This document shows, piece by piece, positions 44,806 through 56,789 of a DNA stretch of 64,000 bases. The number at the start of each line of letters is the position of its first letter. The first letter of the stretch is position 1. The notes beneath the pieces are model-generated. The model worked only from the letters and a program-made list of their open reading frames with translations, searched no databases and was not told the DNA's origin. The stretch is taken from positions 57,496,289 to 57,560,288 of the forward strand of contig NC_080043.1 of the NCBI RefSeq assembly GCF_012489685.1, given 5' to 3'. The position numbers and the translations under genes were made by a program. Origin of the DNA: Lotus japonicus. Lineage: Eukaryota > Streptophyta > Magnoliopsida > Fabales > Fabaceae.

Positions 44806-45463
44806 TGTGATAAGTTAAAGATCTAGAAAAAAAAATTATGAATATTGCGAAAAAAAAATAATTACCAAAAAGGGGTAAAAAAATTGGTATTTACAGGAAT
44901 GGTGTGTTTTTGGCCAACTGGGAGCTTTTGTGACATGGGGGTGGGATTCGCTCCACCAAACGCGAATCCGAAGCAAGTCATTCGCCCCACATGACACGCA
45001 TGCCTAATGATTCGCTCTATATGAACCGAATTCCATGTGCCAGATTCACAGAGATTCCTTTGTTTCCCAAGGTGGGAATCTGATTCCTTGACTTTGCAGT
45101 ACCTGACAGGGATGCGCTTGTGTGAGGCGAATCCTTCACAAATATCATTCGTTTCCCTTGAAGCGAATTTGTCATGTCCCTGTTTCAGAAAACAAGACAA
45201 GACATGACGGGCACGAGGGAACAGGAATTCTGACAAGTGATGCGCCTAGGACAACGCGTATAACGTGTTACGTTTGGCATGGGCCGAATGCTTCGTCTGA
45301 TTGTTCCAAACATTGATCATGCAATAAATTCGTTTCAAAGGGGGCGAATTCATCAAAAATCAAACCCTATAAATACATATTGCGAACTCATTATGCACAC
45401 ACTCAAAAAAAGCAAAGTTACAATCGAAAAATTCATTGTTTACCTCATTTTGAATTCCTAAAG

Positions 45464-46615
45464 ATGAATAGAGTAATTGCTTATGTCTGTTATAATGGTA
45501 GAGCTTATGAGGGCAATGAAGGGATGGTTTTTGAAGGCCCGAAGAAGACAATGCATCTAAAACGCAACATCACATTCAACAACTTGAAGAAAAGAATTCA
45601 TGGGAAGTTGAAGCTCCAAAGTAACCAAGTTATGTCGTCGGTGGCCTTTAGGTATTTGTCCTCATCCAATCCAATTCAGTATACAGGTCTTCAGATAGTG
45701 GATACTGATGATGTGGGGGTCATGATGGACGTATTTACTTAGCAGGCTGCCCGGCAGTCAGTGGTGACCATTTTGGAGCTTTATGTTCAAATTGAAAAGG
45801 CAGGAAGTTCATCGGTACCTATTTCAACAAATCATACGAGCACTCATCCGACGTTGACAGACGAGGGCGTCACACAAATGGAGATTCATGAAGCTGAACC
45901 AAATAACATTCATTTGTGTCCCACAGTTAATTTGGATGATGATGATGTTCACCATCACCTTGTTGACAATCCTGATATCATATATTCAGAACCAGAAGGA
46001 AGCAAAGATGAAAGTTTGCTTCAAGATGACGATGACGATGAAGAGTCATCAGACTCAGACCAAGAGGGTGGACAACAGACGACACCTAATCTCCCTGTAA
46101 TTCTCAAGTGCATGGTATGCTCAACCCACTTATCCTCTAAATTACTAAATTAACCTAACTGTGCAAGTACTGATTTTATTTTTTTATTCAGTTGTTCCAA
46201 ACACCACACCGTTTTGGAATTCTGCTCCACATTACTCATATATCAACTGGGATCACCCAGATCAGAAGACAGATTTTTTTTCCGGTACCGATGTGGGTGG
46301 CTCGTGGGAGTTAGGAGATGATTTGTATGTTGGTTTACATTTTGAGAGCAAGGTAGATGCCCAGATGGCCCTTAAGTACTATTATTTCAAACGCCATCAA
46401 ACTTTAAGATACTCGAATCCAAACCAACTTATTTTACTGCCAATTGTCCCAATAATTTGGATAGATGCCTTTGGAGGATGAGAGCACGCATGGACAAAAA
46501 TATCGATAAGTGGGTTATATCTAGGCGGGTCGGCCCTCATACGTGCGTCAATCCGATGACATCGCAAGACCACACCGAGATGACTTCCGATGTCATATGC
46601 TCTCACAAATTCATA
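45464..46615 (+). pseudogene. MuDR-type transposase, N-terminal remnant
   Basis: Starts MNRVIAYVCYNG, continues with a PB1-like first part (FNNLKKRIHGKLKLQ), an acidic linker (QDDDDDEESSDSDQEGG) and then the MuDR N-terminal domain: LYVGLHFESKVDAQMALKYY, CLWRMRARM, KWVISRRVGPHTC, TSQDHTEMTSDVIC. This order is that of plant MURA-like transposases. It has an in-frame TAG at 45740-45742, a likely intron at about 46112-46191 (gtatgc...ttcag) whose phase does not fit cleanly, and a frameshift near 46435. The catalytic DDE domain and SWIM zinc finger are gone: the sequence runs into the opposing gene at about 46615. Confidence 0.8.
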
Positions 46616-46619
46616 TTGT

Positions 46620-47774
46620 CCCGACATATTGGAGGTAGTTGCTGCAAAACACTACGTGGATAAGGTATCCACACAAACTACATCCACAAGAAGGAAGAGT
46701 TTAGACTTGGACAAATATAATATTGCAGTCATATATCTTTAATGACAAGTACTCACTTGTTCAGTTTTAAGTGTGTCAAGGTAATGCCTCCACCACGGAA
46801 ACTGATACTTTATCCATTCAGCATCTGCTTTCCACCTATATAATAAAAATAAGTACGGTTGGTATATGTTAGAGAAGCTTGAAATCTGTAGGATGATCAA
46901 CTATTCAAATTTGAAGTAACAACTAGTTGCATACCTGGCTCCAAGAGCGCAACCTTCTTTGATAAGGTTAAGTTCTTTGAGGGGGCCAACATCAGGAAAT
47001 ATCGTCCAGACCCAGAACTGGATGAGTTGCACTGATCTCCACACGTGAGGGTTTGCTTGCATTACGCATTTCCTTATATAGATGGGCAAGTACCGCAGAA
47101 CCCTAACTATATTTTCCAGCTTCCTGAAAATTCCTCAAAAGAGGAAGATATATCAGAGGAACATGCGACCCGCTATGGTCAGGTAAGAGAAAACCTCCAA
47201 GCATGCGCATGATGTATGCCCGTGCAAAACATGCCAAATCATGGGGATTGTCAACGAAGTCTAGCACATTGTTAAAATTCTCATTTATCCACTTCATTTT
47301 CAACGCACCTCCTCTAATTGCATCTACTGGGGGTCTCTTTCCTAAGCATTCTTCAATGATGACAGGCCAATTACAAGAGGTGGGACCCGTGACAACGTCA
47401 CCATCAATCTTCAAGTCCAACTTAATTGCAATATCTTGAAGAGTTATGCTGCATTCTCCGAACGGGGGGTGGAAAGTGTGTGTCTCGGGACGCCACCTTT
47501 CAGTGAACGCTGAAATCAAGGGAGGGTCTGGATAAACATCTGAGACTAGCGCACAGTGGTAAAAATCCGCAGCTTCAAGGTGACCTCTGTTTGCATCGGG
47601 AACGTCGCATATGAGTCTCTCTTCCACAACTTGTGAATCACGTGATCGTTAAACTTTGAGAATTTTATTTGGTTGTCCATTCCAGACTTTATCTGAAATG
47701 TGTGCTCCTTTCTCAGTAAGATACAACAGACTAGTATTTGTGGGCCCAGGATTGATCACCAATTCCTCTGCCAT
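46620..47774 (-). pseudogene. Plant mobile domain (PMD, MAIN/MAIL1-like) gene carried by the MULE
   Basis: The minus strand starts at 47774 (MAEELVINPGPTN). After a premature TAA (47649-47651) it continues in the same frame into the PMD: PLISAFTERWRPETHTFHPP, FGECSITLQDIAIKLDLKID, GDVVTGPTSCNWPVI, ARAYIMRMLGGFLLPDHSG, YLPLLRNF. A frameshift near 47060-47100 follows, then HVWRSVQLIQFWVW. Splice sites fit an exon end at 46935, an exon 46835-46757 (RWKADAEWIKYQFPWWRHYL) and a further exon from 46677 (FVWIPYPRSVLQQLPPICRD) that is cut at about 46620. PMD genes are known from host genes that silence transposons and from plant transposons; here the copy is dead. Confidence 0.82.
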
Positions 47775-48822
47775 TGAAATTTTACAGAAGCTTGTAATGG
47801 GATCAACAACTTTGCAACTATGGAAGAAACTAAGAAGGAATGGGAATGCAGAATAAGTGAAGTGAATTTAGAAAGGTTTGGAGAAGAATTGAAGTGAAAT
47901 TAGGTAGGTTTGGAGAAGAAGGAGAGTGAAATTAAAGGGTTCTGGCGGTCCTTTTATAGGGGTGTGAACCGCCAGAAAAATTATAAGGCATGCGCCCCAG
48001 TCAACGCGCATCCAGCATACGCCTGGGACCACGCGCATGGCTGTCATGCTTGTCTCCCTATCCCCTGCTGCTTACTTTCGCGCGTCAGGCGTGATTGATA
48101 TGCCTTGAATTCGCATGCATTGACCCGCATCCTTTCCAACGCCTTGTCTGACGCGCATGTGAGTGATTCAGAGATTCTGATTCCACCTTGGGAAAGGAAG
48201 GAATCTCTGAGGGATTGATTGGCCTTGCATGCGTTTCATGTGGGGCGAATGACTTGCTTGGGATTCGTGTTTGGTGGAGCGAATCCCACCCCCTTGCCAC
48301 ACAAGCTCCCAGCTGGTCAAAAACACATCATTCCTGTAAATACCATTTTTTTACCCCTTTTTAGTAATTTTTTTTTTTTGCGCATTATTCATATTTTTTT
48401 TTCAAGGATCTATTACATATAGTACACCACCTATATTTAGTTTTTTTGGATAGACAAATATTAATTGTTAATAGTTAGTAATTAGTTCCCTCACCAGAAC
48501 CCTTTTGAACCCTGACTCTTCACCCTTCAATACCATTCATTTTCCTTAGCCCATCCTCGACTACCTATATTTGGTGATTGAAGGAAGAGGAACATGGTTA
48601 TGCTCAAAGAATGGAAATATAACGACAAAATCAGAACGGATGAGGGTATATAATTTATCAGCTCAAGTAACAATTCAACCTTAATTATAATCCCAAAGAA
48701 ATCCATTACAATACACTTTAAAACTTTGGCAAATACACAAGAAACAGGTGCACGTAGTGGTAGAAAAACAAGGTAAAACACAACATTCATCGGAAAACAG
48801 GAATCGAAAACATGATTATATA

Positions 48823-50863
48823 TCAGTCCCAGATCATGACAACTGCTATAACAGCCACACCAAGAAGCACAGCAAGAAACTTAAACCATGGAGTGTCGAA
48901 ACGGCTCTTTCTCTCCGGCTTGAATCCCTTGGATATTAAATGATTGATGGCAACATAGACGAAAACACCGCAAGCAATGCCCATAGATATGGCGTACATC
49001 CAATCTGCGGTGCGTCCTTGTGTGGTGGCGTCGATGGCAATGCCAATCCCCACGCCAATGGGGCTAGAAATGGCAAATGCAAAAGAATATGCTGCTGTTA
49101 TTAATAAGGGTCTCTTTGGTATCATCCTAAGCAAAGCAATCCCCATTGCAACTGCAGCAAATATCTTGTGCAATGATATTGTCCATAAGTTCCTCCATGC
49201 TTCTGCCTTAGTACCTGAATTGTATATTAATTAGTAGCAAACAGATTTAGTATGAGCTTCAAATATCATAATCATAACAAAAGGAATAGAATTGGAAATT
49301 TGGAACCAGCTTTGGGGATTGGAGACAAATGTCACGAATGTTTGAGAAGAAAAAAGAATAGTGCATTAACATGTAATTGTCATGATAATTATAAAAAGAG
49401 ACATTTGTCATGTAATATTAGTCTGGAGTCAGGCATATTCTTTTCATACTTAAAACATATCTCAAGAAAAAAATAGACAAAATGTGAAGAAAAAAAAACT
49501 TGAAACTAGAAGGTCTTTTTTGCGCAAAAGACATGAACTGTCTTGTCTTTTGGTGTTTGGATTTCAGTTTGCAAAACATAGTGTGGATGAATGTGAGTTT
49601 GCTTACCAAAAGTTAGGTCAAAGTGGGTTGGTTATAATGTGATTTATGTTGGGATAGTTTTATTGCAAAATAGAGTTTGGGGTTGAATGTATGTTATATG
49701 AATGTGGAAGTAAGAATTTAGTGAGTTGAGATGAAAGTTGGTTTGGGGTTGAAAGTGGGTTGGGTGAATGTGATTTTAATTTGCCAAACATAATGACACA
49801 AAGTTACACGAGATCTAAAAGTACCCGTTGGAGGTCCAAACTGAAAAACAAACATATCCTAAAGTGTTTGGTTAATCGCTTTTGAGAAGAACTTGCAAAA
49901 TTTAGCTTTTGGGTTACAAAATTGAGTTATCAACATTTTTCATTTAAAATTCTCAACAACTTAAATGATCAAGTTGTTATTTGATGCTGGCAAAACAACA
50001 ATGTGACTCCGGTTCTCATACATTTACATTCACTTTTTCTTCTATCTAATTTTCATTGATTTTCTTTTCTTACATTTATGTCATACATCAACCAACAAAC
50101 ATGTTAGCGAAGGTCCTAACATGTTAGCGAAGGTTCTAACATGTATGTCAGTTGGATATCGAGCGAAAAGTGTGTTTTCGCCTATAATGTAAAAAAAAGG
50201 TGGAAATTAAACTAACGAACCTGAAACACCAACAGCAATGCCCTCAAAAATCGAATGAAAACACAGAGCAAGGATGAGCAGAATGGTGTCTCCTAAAGAA
50301 GAAGTTTTCATGAATGCATGGTTTGTAGTTTTCTCCACCGAAAACTCCCTATCTTCCTCTCGCTCTTGCGTTGTTCTCCCTCCTCCTTCTTCCATTTCCC
50401 CCACCTTGGCTTCCTTTTGGCTATTACTAGTCACAAACAACACCACACAGTCCCCAAACATGGTGAGAAGGTACCCAAACGAAGCAAGCATAAAGGAGAA
50501 AGGGTAGGTTTTCTCAGTGAGGTCTCTAAACGTTTCATTGGAATCGCTCAAGAAATGCATCAAAGAGGTTCCCAAGAAAACGCCACCTGCAAACTGAGTT
50601 CCTAATAGAAGAAAGGCCTCGTTCCAGCGGTAGAAGTAGGGGGAGACACCGCCAGCGAAAGTGGAGATTAGGAGGATGATCAAGCACCATATTTTGACCA
50701 AGATCAGACCCCTTGAGTGCAAATTTTCAGGATTATGGTCGTGGGCACCGTCGTCTCCTCCTCCTCCGTGAGCCTTCACTAGGTGGAGGAGTGAGGCTGA
50801 GAAGCACAAAACCAGGAACGTTGACTTGAGAGCTTTAGAGGAAGCAAAGGATATTGAAGCCAT
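48823..50863 (-). CDS. ZIP family zinc/iron transporter (ZIP2/ZIP11-like)
   Basis: Two exons, 50863-50221 and 49214-48823, joined at CAG|gttcgt and ttcag|GTACT in phase 1, give 344 residues, the normal ZIP length. Residues 1-31 look like a signal peptide ([16 protein letters not shown]), followed by a His/Asp-rich extracellular start ([13 protein letters not shown]). Membrane segments follow: [20 protein letters not shown], the [14 protein letters not shown] region with HFLSDS, and one beginning [15 protein letters not shown] charged cytosolic loop (about residues 148-185) lacks the His repeat seen in many ZIPs. The metal-site helix [13 protein letters not shown] and, in exon 2, [15 protein letters not shown] supply the conserved His residues. 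The wording is closest to ZIP2/ZIP11 of Arabidopsis, from memory. Expected role: divalent metal uptake into the cytosol. The intron (about 1.0 kb) contains a 20-bp direct repeat (atgttagcgaaggt, about 50100-50140). Confidence 0.92.
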
Positions 50864-50941
50864 ATGTACTATTAATTCTCTTGTGCTAGCTCTTGTTCAA
50901 TGTGTATAGTGCCAGTCGATCACCATAATCTTAACTATTTG

Positions 50942-50952
50942 TTTTTATAGTG
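50942..50952 (-). promoter_or_regulatory. Putative TATA box of the ZIP gene
   Basis: Reads actataaaaac on the minus strand, about 80 bp before the ATG. Confidence 0.5.
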
Positions 50953-50959
50953 TAATCAA

Positions 50960-51990
50960 TAATTAGTTTAGTGGGTTTTATAATATTGATATTACATGTC
51001 ATTGCTAATGCTAACTAATTTATATATGCAAAATAATTCGTAGATATTTGCATATAGTGCAGACATCCAACCTATAAGAAAAATACATATGAGAGAATGA
51101 TAAATGTAATGTATAATATTTATTGGGTGTGATAAGGAGAAAGAAATATAGAGAAAAATATGATGTATGTTGGGTGTTTTCAATGCTTATATGTCTAAAT
51201 ATCATTATCTTTTTATTGATATCATTTACATGTATGTGTTTGTTGGTATAGTACAGTCCTCTACCCTGTAAGTTGTATTACTTGTACTGCAATTTTGACT
51301 TTTGAAGGGATGTGTATTGTAGCGTTTGTACTGCACGGAGATTGGCGTCAGCAAGCATGCTTAATTCCAAATAATATACAAACACTTTCAGATTTTAGTT
51401 TAACGATAATGGCCCACAAAGCCCATCTCAACTTAGATGTCCGGGCTGTTAAAGATTTCAATATCAAATTGACCCAAAAAAAAAAAAGGGTTTCAATATC
51501 AAATATTGACTTCTGTATGCATCAGATCATATTTTGGATTGAGCTTTGAAGATTGTTATCTACCTTGGGTTTATGTGTGGTTTTTCCTTTTCTGTTAGGA
51601 TTTGTTTTGTTCAAGTGGGTTAGAGCTGTCTCTCTAGGTTTTGATTCCCTTATTTTGTAACTATTGTTTGGCTTGCTTAAGCCTTAATCTGATGATGATG
51701 CTTTGACAAAAAAATTACCAAAATGAATTTTACTTCTACTCCTAATATAATTCTCCCTACAATTTTGTTTTGCACATATACAAAACGCTTAACATGCTTA
51801 ATGGACTGATGAAGATCAAGATTACTATCTGAACTGAAGTGACTAAACATATACATTCTTTTCCTTATGCCAGGTTCTGGGTAAACACTAGCACATCATA
51901 CATTATTATCATTATCATCATCATCATCATAATCAGTCATAATGATAAATATAATCATAACTATATACATACGTGATACGTGTATAAACG
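50960..51990. other. Spacer between the ZIP and SDIR1 genes
   Basis: AT-rich sequence with no supported gene. A trinucleotide microsatellite (catcatcatcatcataat region, about 51900-51940) lies near the 3' end of SDIR1 and probably just beyond or within its 3' untranslated region. Confidence 0.5.
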
Positions 51991-52027
51991 ACCTCGTGCA
52001 TTTTACAGGAACATTTGAAGAATGCTG

Positions 52028-55000
52028 CTACACAATGTCTGAACCATCGGACTCGCTATCACCATTTCCCTGCCATCCCAACCCCATCCTAAATTTACAA
52101 ACTGGACATGTTCCTTGTTGACGGAGCCATTGATCAATGCAATTCGCATGAAACTGGATTAAAAACACGAAACAATAATAGAGATTAGAGAGTAAATTGG
52201 TCATTTATGTCAAACTTCAGTTTTTCAGTAGTAGTATTTATTTAATGAGTAAAAGGCGAAGCACAAACCTGATGTAAGCAGGGCAAGTTACGAACAAGCT
52301 CTCCCCTCTTAACATGTTCCAAGCATATGGTACATGTCAGTTCATCTACTGAAACTTTGATGCTTCCCTCTGCTCCTTCAGAGTCTTGTTTAATCTGATT
52401 CAAAAAATTGGGCAAAAACTAAAATCCATTCTAGGAATAGAAACAGTCAATTTATTTAATTTAATTACAAATGCCATTATCTAGACAAAGTGGAAGAACT
52501 GCATATCAAGAAGAAACAAACTCTCTTAAAAGCATTTTAATGTATTGGAGAGGGAATTATATCAGGGTAACCAGATGACATTAGCAATCTATATGCAAGG
52601 GATTGCCTAAGATTTTATGATTAGTGTTAAGGATTATAATTCATGCCTACCTTCTAGATCTTCCAGTAAGAATGTAAGATATACGCCCAAAAAGTGTGTT
52701 TGGATACTGATAGAGCGCAGGTAAACAAACTTTCATCACAATCCTTATGAATAGTTCCGATCACTTTTTGTCTTAAAGTGCATGGTGATGTTCGTTTACA
52801 CTGGTTCCACGGATATCCAAACATAGCCTAAAGGAAGACAAACTTTTGTTTACTTCTACTATGGAGTCAATGCAGCCTCCTACATGCATGGCAGATGCCA
52901 TTCACTCATGGAGTGTTAAAAACTGACAACCTTAACAAAGTCTATTATTTTAGCTGGGTTGTCACGCTTCGAAGAATCCATTTGGTTTCAGTATAAGAAG
53001 TTCTTCAACATTGAGTTTATGTTGATCTAACCCTACCACCTAATTTTTACTAATATTTTGATGATTTGTTTATATATAGCATAAATTTCTTCACATTAAA
53101 CCTTCCGAACAGAAAGGTCCAAACACATCTATGTCAACCCCAGGCACAAGGGTTTCTACCCATTTCTCTCAAGTTAGATGTTTGAAGTTACAAGAACTAA
53201 AACAGATTTGAAGCAAGCTGTTATTTCTCATTTCCAACAGCACCAACAAGCATAATGTGCAAGGTTCAGAACCAACATCGCAACTGTAATTTGAAGATTA
53301 TATCTACCTATGGTCTAATAAGACAAGGCAAATTACAAAAAAAATACTATTTGGCACCCAACAAAATCCATCTCTATGCATTGTACTCCATTTCATTGGT
53401 TGATATTTTCTAATTCTGTTTTTTACCTCGTTTTAACGGCTACAAGATAGGATTGGTTGCTTTTTAAAATTTATTGAATTTGTGGTCTAACTTTTGCGCC
53501 ACCAAGCAGTCCTCGAATTATGACATACAACACAGAAGCTTGGAAGTTAAACAAAAATTATCATTACTTCCCCATTAAATTATGTAGTTAAAAACTTCTG
53601 GTTGGCCAGAATGGAACCAGATACAACTTAATAAATTCAGAAATCTCAACCGTTTTATGACCTCATACAAAAAAGCAACATCCTCAGCAGTGCATAAACT
53701 AACAACCAAAACGTCAAGCAACTAACCACATAATTATTAAAAAGAAAAACCTTCTTCATAACTCAAATAACATTGGGAGAATGAACAACACAAAAGGAGA
53801 AACCTGAGATGAAAGAGATACCTACCTCAGCTGCACCTGAAGAGGATGCCAACCCTGCGGTTCCATCCCTGATTACATGTAAACAAATTATATCAACTCA
53901 TTGTAACACTCTCATTTCTTTACATAAAGTGGACAGAACCACACTCCCAAAGGGAGAAGGGGGAAAACCTGGTATTGAGAGCCTGAAAAGGTTAATATAA
54001 AAAAAAACAAACTACAATGCGCTTTTCTTTGAAGAATTTAATTCTGATTCTGTTTCCTGAGCAATGCTAAGAAATGCAGAATTTTCTGAAGGCTAGAACT
54101 GTCAACTAACAAGCGATATGCATCAATCAATCTTTCAAAATCATTTTTGCGGTATAGACGAACATCATGTTATTTTTTTTTTTGAAATATAGACGAACAT
54201 CATGTTAGAACCTACTGATTATGCATCTTTTATGTATTTTTCTTTACTTTACCACAAAAATCTAAAGTGGCAAAGAGTAGCACATATTATTCTAACTTTA
54301 ACTGCGGTTGTTTTCTGCAGCTCCAATAAGTTTTCAAAATACAACATAAGAAAGAATTTAGGGTATCAATTTTAGCTAAATTCAGAAGCTTCACACAACC
54401 ATGCCTATTTGTTCCAGACATGAGATATATATCCTATGGTTTTCTACAAGAAATCACCCATCACTACCAACAATTCACAATTTAGTGCGATCTAAAAAAA
54501 ACAAGATATAATGGTGGGCTGACCCGCCAACCTCCCTCCTACTTATACAGTGGAAAAACATAGAAACAAAAAATCTACATATATACAGCGAGCATTTCTT
54601 CTCATTCATTCACAAAAAGAATTGTTTAGAAACCAACACAACTCACTTTGTTGGAACTGCAACTTTATATGTGTGAACAGGCAAGGAATTTATCTCTTCT
54701 TCAGTCATTGATGGAGTACTAGAAGCAGTATCAGAGTCCAGAGCTCTCAAGCTGTCATAATCTACCTCAAAACGAAAGGGAAAAAAGATTATGAATAATG
54801 ACAGAAAATTGTACAAAAAGAGACTAGCACATCCTTCATCTGCTTTTCACAATCTTCGGACTTGTGAGGCAGTCTCATCTTTAAAAAAACTACCAAATGA
54901 CAAATATCCAAAAGTGCATATACCTAGCTCATCAAATTCACGATCAAGAAGTGCAAGCTGAAGTCTAAGTCCATGCAACCGTCCTCTAGTTGCGATTGCT

Positions 55001-55631
55001 ATGGATGGCGGCACATGAAGTCGTAATTCATTATGGCCTAGTAATCCAGAGGCTGCTGCAGCATGAGCCCTGGCTTGCGCTTGAAGATGTTGACAAGCTG
55101 CATACATCCTCAGGCTCGTAGCCATCGCAAAGATAGCCATCACAAGCCAGAGCTACAAGCATATGTACCCTCAGTTATCTTATAAATTGATCTTAAAAAA
55201 AAAAGAAAGAGATATTCTACTCAAACTAGCAGCATCTCCAGATCAGCTAAATAACTTACCAAAAGATAATGCGACATCTGAGGAGAACTCAATAAAATGA
55301 ATAGCATAATAACTGCCAAAAAAAAAATAAGAAACAGATTAGACTATTATTATGAATCACTAAAGATTAAAGTATGAGCTGTTATTAAATTACCTGTAAT
55401 CAGAAAAGCCAGTGAATTGCTATTAACTGGCCGAGATGGATGTACACGCTAATTGGAAAAATGAAGAAAAACAGCGGCATTAGAACAAGATTTGAATGTG
55501 CATGCAAATTTCAAAGGTTCATGTGCATATAAACAGCATTGAAGCAAGCATACCATTGTGGTTCTCTCAGGAGCATATTCTGAAAAACCGCTTTCAATAT
55601 CTCCCCTACTCCCTCGGAAAACGAAACTCAT
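52028..55631 (-). CDS. SDIR1: SDIR1-type RING-H2 E3 ubiquitin ligase
   Basis: Eight coding exons, all with GT...AG borders and matching phases: 55631-55554, 55448-55394, 55312-55260, 55152-54924, 54761-54647, 53868-53826, 52394-52269, 52153-52028. Together they give 825 nt, 274 residues, almost the length of Arabidopsis SDIR1 (273). The start MSFVFRGSRGDIESGFSEYA is the SDIR1 start. Two hydrophobic segments follow (NSNSLAFLITV..., and around LLLWLVMAIFAM), then a conserved region (ELRLHVPPSIAIATRGRL, LRLQLALLDREFDEL). The C-terminal RING-H2 has Cys212, Cys215, Cys230, His232, His235, Cys238, Cys249 and Cys252 in the C3H2C3 spacing. Known role of SDIR1: ER-membrane E3 ligase that promotes abscisic-acid, drought and salt responses. 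The linker before the RING differs most from the Arabidopsis protein. No break was seen. Confidence 0.95.
52395..53825 (-). other. SDIR1: Large sixth intron of SDIR1
   Basis: 1.43-kb intron between the exon coding DGTAGLASSSGAAE and the RING exon. AT-rich, no transposon with recognisable ends, no open frame of note. Confidence 0.7.
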
Positions 55632-56450
55632 AATTGCAAGGCAAAATTTTGCAACAACTCACAGAGATAATGCCTGGCTACCTGCAAATAAGCAATCATT
55701 GTGCTTTTGATTTAATACAGCAACTTACATATATCAGGACACTTACATACTTTAGGTAATTGGCTCTTTAAAGTTTAAAGAATACAATTGAAAAAATTTC
55801 TAACAGGTTCTTAAAGCGTTTTCATCAGTGTCCTCAGACTTAATAATGGTATGGTAAATGTGGGTCTAAACTCTAAAGTGAAGTGATTTATGTAGGATAA
55901 TGGTGTGAAATCCTGCTGTGAATCCCACAATTGATGTGAAATTCTACAATTGATTATGATACACCCCAGAGCATACATGCATCCATATATCAGACTATCA
56001 GAACCATGCATATTGAGTATTTTTTAACCTGCAAAACTTTAATTGATTAATTACAGTAAAGATTTCCAATTTCTATAAAAAATCATGTGTTCAGTCAAGG
56101 TGCATTGCCCTTGCTTATTGAATCATATAGGGTATGGAGAAAATGCAATTTAATTTCAGCGAAAGGATCAAACTTTTGGAGACCCAGAACATGAAGAAAG
56201 AATAATCAGCAATTGGCAAGAGGGAAAAACAGCAACAACCCAAATTAACCCCCACATTACAAATAATGCAGAAAATGATGATTGAAAAAGAAGAAGAAGA
56301 AGAAGAGAAACTTACCAAAATTGAGAGAGAAGCTGTGAAGTGATTGAGATTGTTGATGATTTTGGGGATTGAAATTGAATGTTGGTGACACAATGACAAT
56401 GCACTCTCATCACTCAAGTTAAACTCACTGCTCCCAACCGTTTTGGTTTG
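55632..56450 (-). other. SDIR1: SDIR1 5' untranslated region with a leader intron
   Basis: A splice acceptor (tgcag|GTAGCC) at 55681/55682 lies 50 nt before the ATG, and a donor (TTTTG|gtaagtttc) at about 56314/56315 lies upstream. This gives a leader exon from about 56450 to 56315 and a leader intron of about 0.63 kb. A CTT microsatellite (aagaagaagaagaagaag on the plus strand, about 56287-56305) lies just inside the intron donor. The transcription start is not determined. Confidence 0.65.
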
Positions 56451-56789
56451 CTTAGCTAACAGCTTTGCTTGTAGATGCAATTTTATATTATTTATTTATT
56501 TATTTTTAAAAAAAGGGAAAGTGTTTTTCGTGTGGTACATTAATTATGATGATAATAAAAACAGTGAGTTATTTGGATTTGGCAGGTTGTGTTTAATTGA
56601 GGAAAGGTGTCGGGAACTGACACATCGATTTGGTCTCCATTCAACAGTTGCCACGCTCGGTTTGCATGCAGAAAGTTGCAACCTGCGCCGTTGGATCATG
56701 CAAGCTCCCCACACAAGTTGGTTTTCCTCGGTGGAAATTGTCTTTTCTCTTGTTATGCCACCAGATCATTTGTTTTCCATCTATTATAA

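Larger units (their letters stand above)
44810..48425. mobile_element. Mutator-like element with transposase and plant-mobile-domain remnants
   Basis: About 3.6 kb with long inverted ends. The left has 'aaaaaggggtaaaaaaattg', ggtatttacaggaatg, 'gggattcgctccaccaaac' and caagtcattcgccccacatg; the right end repeats these inverted, with matches continuing about 300 bp inward (cagagattcct, tttcccaaggtgg). Between them lie, convergently, a MuDR-type transposase remnant (+) and a plant mobile domain gene (-), meeting at about 46615-46620. The exact outermost base and target duplication could not be fixed. Confidence 0.8.
30750..50400. repeat. Tandem duplication of an E2-like/ZIP block
   Basis: Copy A (about 30750-35940) and copy B (about 35941 to beyond 50400) share, in the same order and orientation: AT-rich upstream sequence, an E2-like gene (+), a spacer with 'ataggcttgtaagtgtgctg', a spacer with cacttttgcttgct, and a ZIP gene (-) with its intron. 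The junction near 35940 passes from within ZIP exon 1 straight into upstream sequence of the next E2-like gene, as expected from unequal crossing over. Later insertions make copy B far longer. Confidence 0.8.

Noticed and set aside
44800..48440. Exact TSD for the PMD-carrying Mutator-like element
   Set aside because: Several 9-bp pairs at the outer ends were tried (for example taagttaaa against tattacata); none matched.
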